Part shown: positions 6,511-9,186 of the stretch, piece by piece
Position numbering within the stretch: position 1 is the stretch's first letter
How the letters are laid out: each line of letters begins with the position of its first letter
DNA from: Candidatus Bipolaricaulota bacterium
GTDB taxonomy: Bacteria; Bipolaricaulota; Bipolaricaulia; RBG-16-55-9
DNA length: 9,186 nucleotides
Assembly (NCBI GenBank): GCA_027021605.1
Contig: JALUUA010000194.1
Span: 1-9,186 of the forward strand
Direction: 5' to 3'
Program-made: the position numbers and the translations under genes
The notes under the pieces: generated by a model
The model's database searches: none
What the model saw: the letters and a program-made list of their open reading frames with translations, nothing else
Told to the model about the DNA's origin: nothing

Positions 6511-8453
6511 GGCTTCTCCCCCTTCTCTTGGGTGGCGTTCTGGGATGGAGATGGGGATGGGGATGAGGATGGCCCCTCGGCGATGGCCAGGAAGTAGGCC
6601 CGCACGAGCGCGCGGAGCTCCGGCGGCAGATCCCGCGTCTCCAAGAGGGACTCGAAGCGCGCCAGGTTGAGCACGACCCGGGGGGCTCCGTCCTCGCCCC
6701 GGCCCGCCAGGTCCACCGGGAGCCCCTGGGCCAACAGGCGGCTCAGCAGCTGCACGTCCCGGGGGAGGGCACCGCTTTGGATGAGCAAGCCGTCGTCGAG
6801 GTTCGTCCACAGCGGCGGCGGGCTCTCCGCGGCGTCAGCCCCCTCCTCGGTGCCGATCCCGGAGCCGGAACGATCGCCGTCGCGATCGCCCCTTGCCTCC
6901 GAGTCGGATTCGGGCTCCGACGACTCCGAGCCCTCCCCCTCGCCCTCCGAGCCGGAGCGGGCGGTCTCTGCCCCCTCCTGGCCGCTCTTCGCCCGTTGTT
7001 CGCTCGATTCCGATCCGGACTCGAGCTCCGAGTCGGCCCCCGCTCCCTCTCCCTTTCCCTTTTCGTTTCCCTTTCCCTTTTCTTCCCCCGCCTCCATCTC
7101 GCCGGTGCCCGAGCCCGAGTCCGAGTCCGGGTTTGCGCCGCTCTGCCCTTGGGCTTGGGAGGACTCGCCGCCGGCCCCCTCCGCGCCACCCTCCTGCGAG
7201 CCCTCGGACGACTCGTCCGCGTCTGCGTCTGCGTTCGGGGCTGAAGCCTGCGATTCCTCCGCTTCTTCCGTGCCTGCGGCGTCGGCATCGGCGTTGGGGG
7301 ACGACGCGGGATCGGGGTTGCCGGACCCCTTCTGGGTTTCACCCGACGCATTCGATCCCGGGGTGGAGGCGGGCTGCGTCGGGGAGCCCGCCTCCCCCTG
7401 CGGTGAGGGGTCCCCCGACTCGGGCGGGGACTCGGAGTCGGCGCCCGGGGGAGGGTTGGGAGCGAGCTGGGAGAGGGCCTCTTGGATGCGCTCGCGCAGC
7501 TCCTGCTCGTCGGCGGCTTGGGCGGCCCGCTCCAGGGCCTCGCGCAGCGCGCCGGGCGGGGTCTCCTCCAGCAGCGACTGCAGCTCGGAACGGGCCTCCT
7601 CGGCGGAGATCTCGCCGCTGACGAGGCGCTCGAGGAGCCGCTCGAGCGCCTGTCCCACGGTCCGCGCTTCGGCGGCCGGGGGAGGGCTGCCGTTTGAGCC
7701 CTCGCAGAGCTCGGACCACTGCTCCTCCGTCAGCGAGGTCTGGGACGCTCGGTCCCGGCGACAGAGGGCCCGACGCTCCTCGTACGGGAGCGCCTCCGCG
7801 GGGCGCCGCGCCGCGGAGATCCCCTCGCCCTCCTCGTCCTCGTCCTCGGCCTCCCGGCGGTCCTCGTCCACGGGGGGAACCGCAGCGTCGGGCAGGGACG
7901 GGGGGGCGAGCAGGCCGGGGACCCTGCCGGCGAGGAGGCCCTCCCACGAGAGGGGGCCGAAGCCCGCCATCCAGGCGATCAGGAACCCCAGGGACAGGAG
8001 GCCGAGGGCGGCGGTGCCGATCCAAGCCCGCCTCTCGGTGGGGGGCAGCGAGAGGGCCCGGCGGACGTTCTCCGGCCGCAGACGCCCCCGCAGGTCGTCC
8101 AGCTGTCGATAAAGGGCCCGCAGGAGCCCTTCGGCCCCGCGGCGGCGCAGCTCGTAGATGGTCACCAGGCGCTCCTCCAGCCCGAGCGCCCGATCCACCC
8201 GATAGAGGTCCTCGGGCAGGGGGAGGGGGAGCCGTACCCCCCACAGCGCGCCCAGCCCCGCTCCCAGGGCGTTCCCCAGGAGGAGCAGCCCCAGCGGGGG
8301 CTTCGGTCCCCACAGCCCGAGGGCCCAGAGGACCCCGGAGAGCGCCGTCAGCCCCAGCGAGATCGTGAGCCCGACGCGCACGCCCCTCAGGACGTTGAGC
8401 CGGCGCCGGCGGCGGCGGACCTCCTCCTCGGCCTTCAAGTAGATTGCTTCCAT
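6507..8453 (-). CDS. Membrane-anchored DUF4175-like protein with acidic low-complexity linker
   Basis: A 648-aa protein. An Arg-rich N-terminus (RRRRRR at 13-18) precedes a helix pair near 28-48 and 52-72. A basic loop (73-142) carries ALGLEERLVTIYEL, a motif I associate with DUF4175-like proteins encoded beside MoxR genes. A third helix follows near 143-165. Positive-inside rules then put residues 166-648 outside the membrane. That part has an acidic patch (about 195-210), two helical stretches (about 262-331, EISAEEARSELQSLLEE and similar), a linker of about 215 residues rich in Ser, Gly, Glu, Asp and Ala (332-547), and a compact C-terminal region (about 548-627) with PPELRALVRAYF, also seen in this family, then a Ser-Pro tail. 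Its only cysteines are C231 and C250. It starts inside the preceding membrane-protein gene and ends in a GTGA overlap with moxR. The molecular role is unknown; the context suggests a scaffold or target of the MoxR machine. Family assignment rests on architecture and motifs, not an alignment. Confidence 0.85.
   Translation of the reverse strand: MEAIYLKAEEEVRRRRRRLNVLRGVRVGLTISLGLTALSGVLWALGLWGPKPPLGLLLLGNALGAGLGALWGVRLPLPLPEDLYRVDRALGLEERLVTIYELRRRGAEGLLRALYRQLDDLRGRLRPENVRRALSLPPTERRAWIGTAALGLLSLGFLIAWMAGFGPLSWEGLLAGRVPGLLAPPSLPDAAVPPVDEDRREAEDEDEEGEGISAARRPAEALPYEERRALCRRDRASQTSLTEEQWSELCEGSNGSPPPAAEARTVGQALERLLERLVSGEISAEEARSELQSLLEETPPGALREALERAAQAADEQELRERIQEALSQLAPNPPPGADSESPPESGDPSPQGEAGSPTQPASTPGSNASGETQKGSGNPDPASSPNADADAAGTEEAEESQASAPNADADADESSEGSQEGGAEGAGGESSQAQGQSGANPDSDSGSGTGEMEAGEEKGKGNEKGKGEGAGADSELESGSESSEQRAKSGQEGAETARSGSEGEGEGSESSEPESDSEARGDRDGDRSGSGIGTEEGADAAESPPPLWTNLDDGLLIQSGALPRDVQLLSRLLAQGLPVDLAGRGEDGAPRVVLNLARFESLLETRDLPPELRALVRAYFLAIAEGPSSSPSPSPSQNATQEKGEKP
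6516..6522 (-). promoter_or_regulatory. Ribosome binding site deciding the moxR GTG start
   Basis: The minus strand reads GGGGGAG, five bases before the GTG at 6510-6508. This good Shine-Dalgarno match supports the GTG over any longer reading of the frame, which would run into the preceding gene. That GTG also forms a GTGA overlap with the preceding stop. Confidence 0.7.
6541..6572. repeat. Degenerate GGGGAT hexamer repeat (plus strand)
   Basis: The plus strand shows about five copies of a GGGGAT-like unit at six-base spacing, with GAT ending each unit near 6546, 6552, 6558, 6564 and 6570. On the coding strand it specifies the Ser-Pro repeat (SSSPSPSPS) near the C-terminus of the DUF4175-like protein. 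It sits about 30 bases before the moxR start codon in transcript order. Confidence 0.8.
6813..7460 (-). repeat. Low-complexity acidic Ser/Gly/Glu/Asp linker coding region
   Basis: This codes for residues 332-547 of the DUF4175-like protein. The protein is dominated by Ser, Gly, Glu, Asp, Ala and Pro with no hydrophobic core. Short degenerate repeats are visible: PNADADAAG near residues 386-394 and PNADADADE near 406-414, KGKGNEKGKG near 459-468, and Ser/Glu-Gly-Glu-Gly runs near 500-512. The reading frame stays open throughout with no frameshift, which argues it is real protein. It is expected to be disordered and extracytoplasmic. Confidence 0.85.
7043..7089. repeat. Near-perfect polypyrimidine/polypurine tract with TTTCCC repeats
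   Basis: The plus strand is all pyrimidine over 47 bases except for a G at 7065. Within it CCCTTT units recur on both sides of that G, giving a nearly mirror-symmetric arrangement. It lies in the DUF4175-like gene, where it codes for the Glu/Lys/Gly stretch EEKGKGNEKGKGEG. Such tracts can form intramolecular triplexes, but no function is implied by the sequence alone. Confidence 0.75.
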
Positions 8454-9172
8454 GATTCCTCCCATTGGAACGAGAACTCGCGCCCGTACCGGCGGGCGAC
8501 GGCCGCCAGCAGGACCCCCAGCCCCAACCACCCCAGCTCCGCGACCGCGAAGCTCCAGCCCGCGGGAGCGACCCCCCAGAGGGCGAACTCCAGGGCGAGG
8601 AAGGGGTTCAGCGCCCGCAGGCCGGGCAGGAGGAGGCTGCCGAACAGAAATCCCGTGTACGCGAGGTATTTCACGTTAAACTGGATCAGCTCCGACGCGC
8701 CGCTGAGCGCCAGACCCCAGCCGAACAGGGCGAACACCGCGCCGAAGAGCCAAAGCTGGCCCAGCACGAGCGGAAGCCGCACGGGGTCCAGCGCCAAGAT
8801 CGAGAAGAACACGAGCCAGAACGGCAGCGACAGGAGTACGACGAGGGCCACCCGCACCCCGAGGTGCAGGAGGCTGCCCCGCCAGGAGAGGCGCTCATGC
8901 CAGTGCGCCTCCGCTTGCCCCAGCGTGATCGCCGCGATCCCGAAGACGAAGAGGTAGACGGAGGTAAAGAGCCCTCCCCCGCCGGCGGCGCCCGTCGCCA
9001 CCTCCTCGACCCGCAAACGAGCGGGAAACGTTACCACCAGCAGCCCCAAGAGGATGACCAAGAAGGAGAAGATCGCGGGCCAGACCCACCCGTCGATCCC
9101 GTAGTCCCAGGGCAGGTTGTCCCACCCTCGACGGAGGCGGCCCCGTTCCCGCCCCTCGGTGCTCGGGCTCAC
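8435..9172 (-). CDS. Six-helix integral membrane protein, possible ABC-2-type permease
   Basis: This 245-aa protein is almost entirely membrane-embedded. Hydrophobic segments lie near residues 29-49, 67-86, 104-127, 132-158, 168-186 and 206-227. A basic, hydrophilic N-terminus (ERGRLRRGW) and a short C-terminal tail (ARRYGREFSFQWEE) should both face the cytosol. I see no catalytic or metal-binding motif and no cysteine. Six helices, about 245 residues and cytosolic termini match ABC-2-type transporter permeases, and such permeases can sit upstream of MoxR/DUF58/vWA clusters, but no signature here proves it. It could equally be an uncharacterised membrane partner of the following gene. The start is a GTG with a GGAGGG site eight bases upstream. 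The stop lies inside the next gene, overlapping it by 19 bp, so the two are probably translationally coupled. Confidence 0.85.
   Translation of the reverse strand: MSPSTEGRERGRLRRGWDNLPWDYGIDGWVWPAIFSFLVILLGLLVVTFPARLRVEEVATGAAGGGGLFTSVYLFVFGIAAITLGQAEAHWHERLSWRGSLLHLGVRVALVVLLSLPFWLVFFSILALDPVRLPLVLGQLWLFGAVFALFGWGLALSGASELIQFNVKYLAYTGFLFGSLLLPGLRALNPFLALEFALWGVAPAGWSFAVAELGWLGLGVLLAAVARRYGREFSFQWEESWKQST
8458..8463 (-). promoter_or_regulatory. Ribosome binding site deciding the start of the DUF4175-like gene
   Basis: The minus strand reads GGGAGG, four bases before the ATG at 8453-8451. The spacing is on the short side. The alternative in-frame ATG at 8465-8463 has no purine-rich site before it, so the inner ATG is preferred. 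The site lies within the coding region of the upstream membrane protein. Confidence 0.6.
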
Positions 9173-9186
9173 CGGCTCGACCCTCC
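9169..9186 (-). CDS. Possible 3' end of an upstream gene (partial)
   Basis: Reading in from the right edge on the minus strand, one frame gives Gly-Gly-Ser-Ser-Arg followed by a TGA at 9171-9169. That TGA overlaps the GTG start of the next gene in a GTGA tetranucleotide, the same junction type seen elsewhere in this operon. Only five codons are visible, so nothing can be said about the product. In comparable loci an ABC-transporter ATPase gene would be a natural partner for the six-helix protein that follows, but that is inference only. The frame may equally be non-coding. Confidence 0.3.
   Translation of the reverse strand, partial: GGSSR
9181..9186 (-). promoter_or_regulatory. Ribosome binding site for the six-helix membrane protein
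   Basis: The minus strand reads GGAGGG here, eight bases upstream of the GTG at 9172-9170. It is a close match to the Shine-Dalgarno consensus at normal spacing, and it is the main reason for accepting GTG as the start of the membrane protein although the window ends just beyond it. Confidence 0.6.

Larger units (their letters stand above)
52..9172 (-). other. Gap-free MoxR-vWA operon
   Basis: Six genes on one strand overlap at every junction: 19 bp at 8435-8453, GTGA at 6507-6510, TAATG with one shared base at 5464, ATGA at 4592-4595 and ATGA at 2646-2649. No internal promoter or terminator-like hairpin with a T-run is visible. Such spacing implies a single transcript with translational coupling and fixed relative expression, as expected for subunits of one complex. 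The promoter must lie beyond the right edge and the terminator beyond the left edge. Confidence 0.88.

Noticed and set aside
6511..6810. N-terminal extension of the moxR frame into the preceding gene
   Set aside because: The extra 100 residues are low-complexity and out of frame over the conserved C-terminal region of the DUF4175-like protein; the GTG with GGGGGAG upstream is the better start.
6813..7460. Low-complexity region as a CRISPR array or a frameshifted pseudogene segment
   Set aside because: No direct repeat of constant length with unique spacers, and the frame is open throughout with family-like sequence on both sides.
6667..8112. 481-codon open frame on the plus strand antisense to the DUF4175-like gene
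   Set aside because: Its product is a Ser/Arg/Pro-rich low-complexity string mirroring the acidic linker on the other strand. It has no domain, and the opposite strand carries family motifs, helices and a ribosome binding site.
7339..8313. 324-codon minus-strand open frame inside the DUF4175-like gene
   Set aside because: Gly/Arg/Pro/Ala-rich shadow without hydrophobic pattern; the correct frame has three helices and the EERLVTIYEL motif.

Overview
The window is a GC-rich bacterial segment (roughly two-thirds G+C by eye) that is coding almost from end to end, entirely on the minus strand. The proteins are rich in Arg, Leu, Pro and Glu and poor in Cys. This fits a GC-rich, possibly thermophilic lineage (Deinococcus-Thermus, thermophilic Chloroflexota or a similar deep-branching phylum), but there is no rRNA or other phylogenetic marker and I cannot name the organism.

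Layout, read 5'->3' on the minus strand (right to left): (0) a possible last few codons of an upstream gene at the right edge; (1) a 245-aa six-helix membrane protein, perhaps an ABC-2-type permease; (2) a 648-aa membrane-anchored protein of DUF4175-like architecture with a long acidic, Ser/Gly-rich linker; (3) a 348-aa MoxR-family AAA+ ATPase; (4) a 290-aa soluble DUF58 protein with an intact metal-binding vWA site; (5) a 649-aa BatA-type protein with an N-terminal double membrane segment, vWA domain and C-terminal anchor; (6) an 865-aa membrane protein with two vWA domains, the second apparently inserted in a glutamine-amidotransferase-like domain; (7) a possible start of another gene at the left edge.

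Every junction between genes overlaps: a 19-bp overlap, GTGA, TAATG, ATGA and ATGA, with a further GTGA and TTGA (or directly adjacent TGA-GTG) possible at the two edges. There is no intergenic space, no internal promoter and no terminator, so this is one tightly coupled operon whose promoter and terminator lie outside the window. No RNA genes, insertion sequences, CRISPR arrays or attachment sites were seen, and no stretch over 300 bases lacks a gene.

How the genes fit together: MoxR ATPases are known to pair with vWA-domain proteins (MoxR/RavA-vWA systems) and act as metal-dependent chaperone or assembly machines. Here the positive-inside rule places MoxR and DUF58 in the cytosol, while the vWA domains of the last two proteins and most of the DUF4175-like protein lie outside the membrane. 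The picture is a cytosolic ATPase plus adaptor acting on a membrane complex with a large extracytoplasmic vWA/Ig-like assembly. The substrate is unknown. The arrangement is of a recognisable general type (MoxR-DUF58-BatA), so the novelty lies in details: the nested double-vWA protein, the acidic secreted linker, the altered MIDAS site in the BatA-like protein and the period-6 G-rich repeats around the moxR start.
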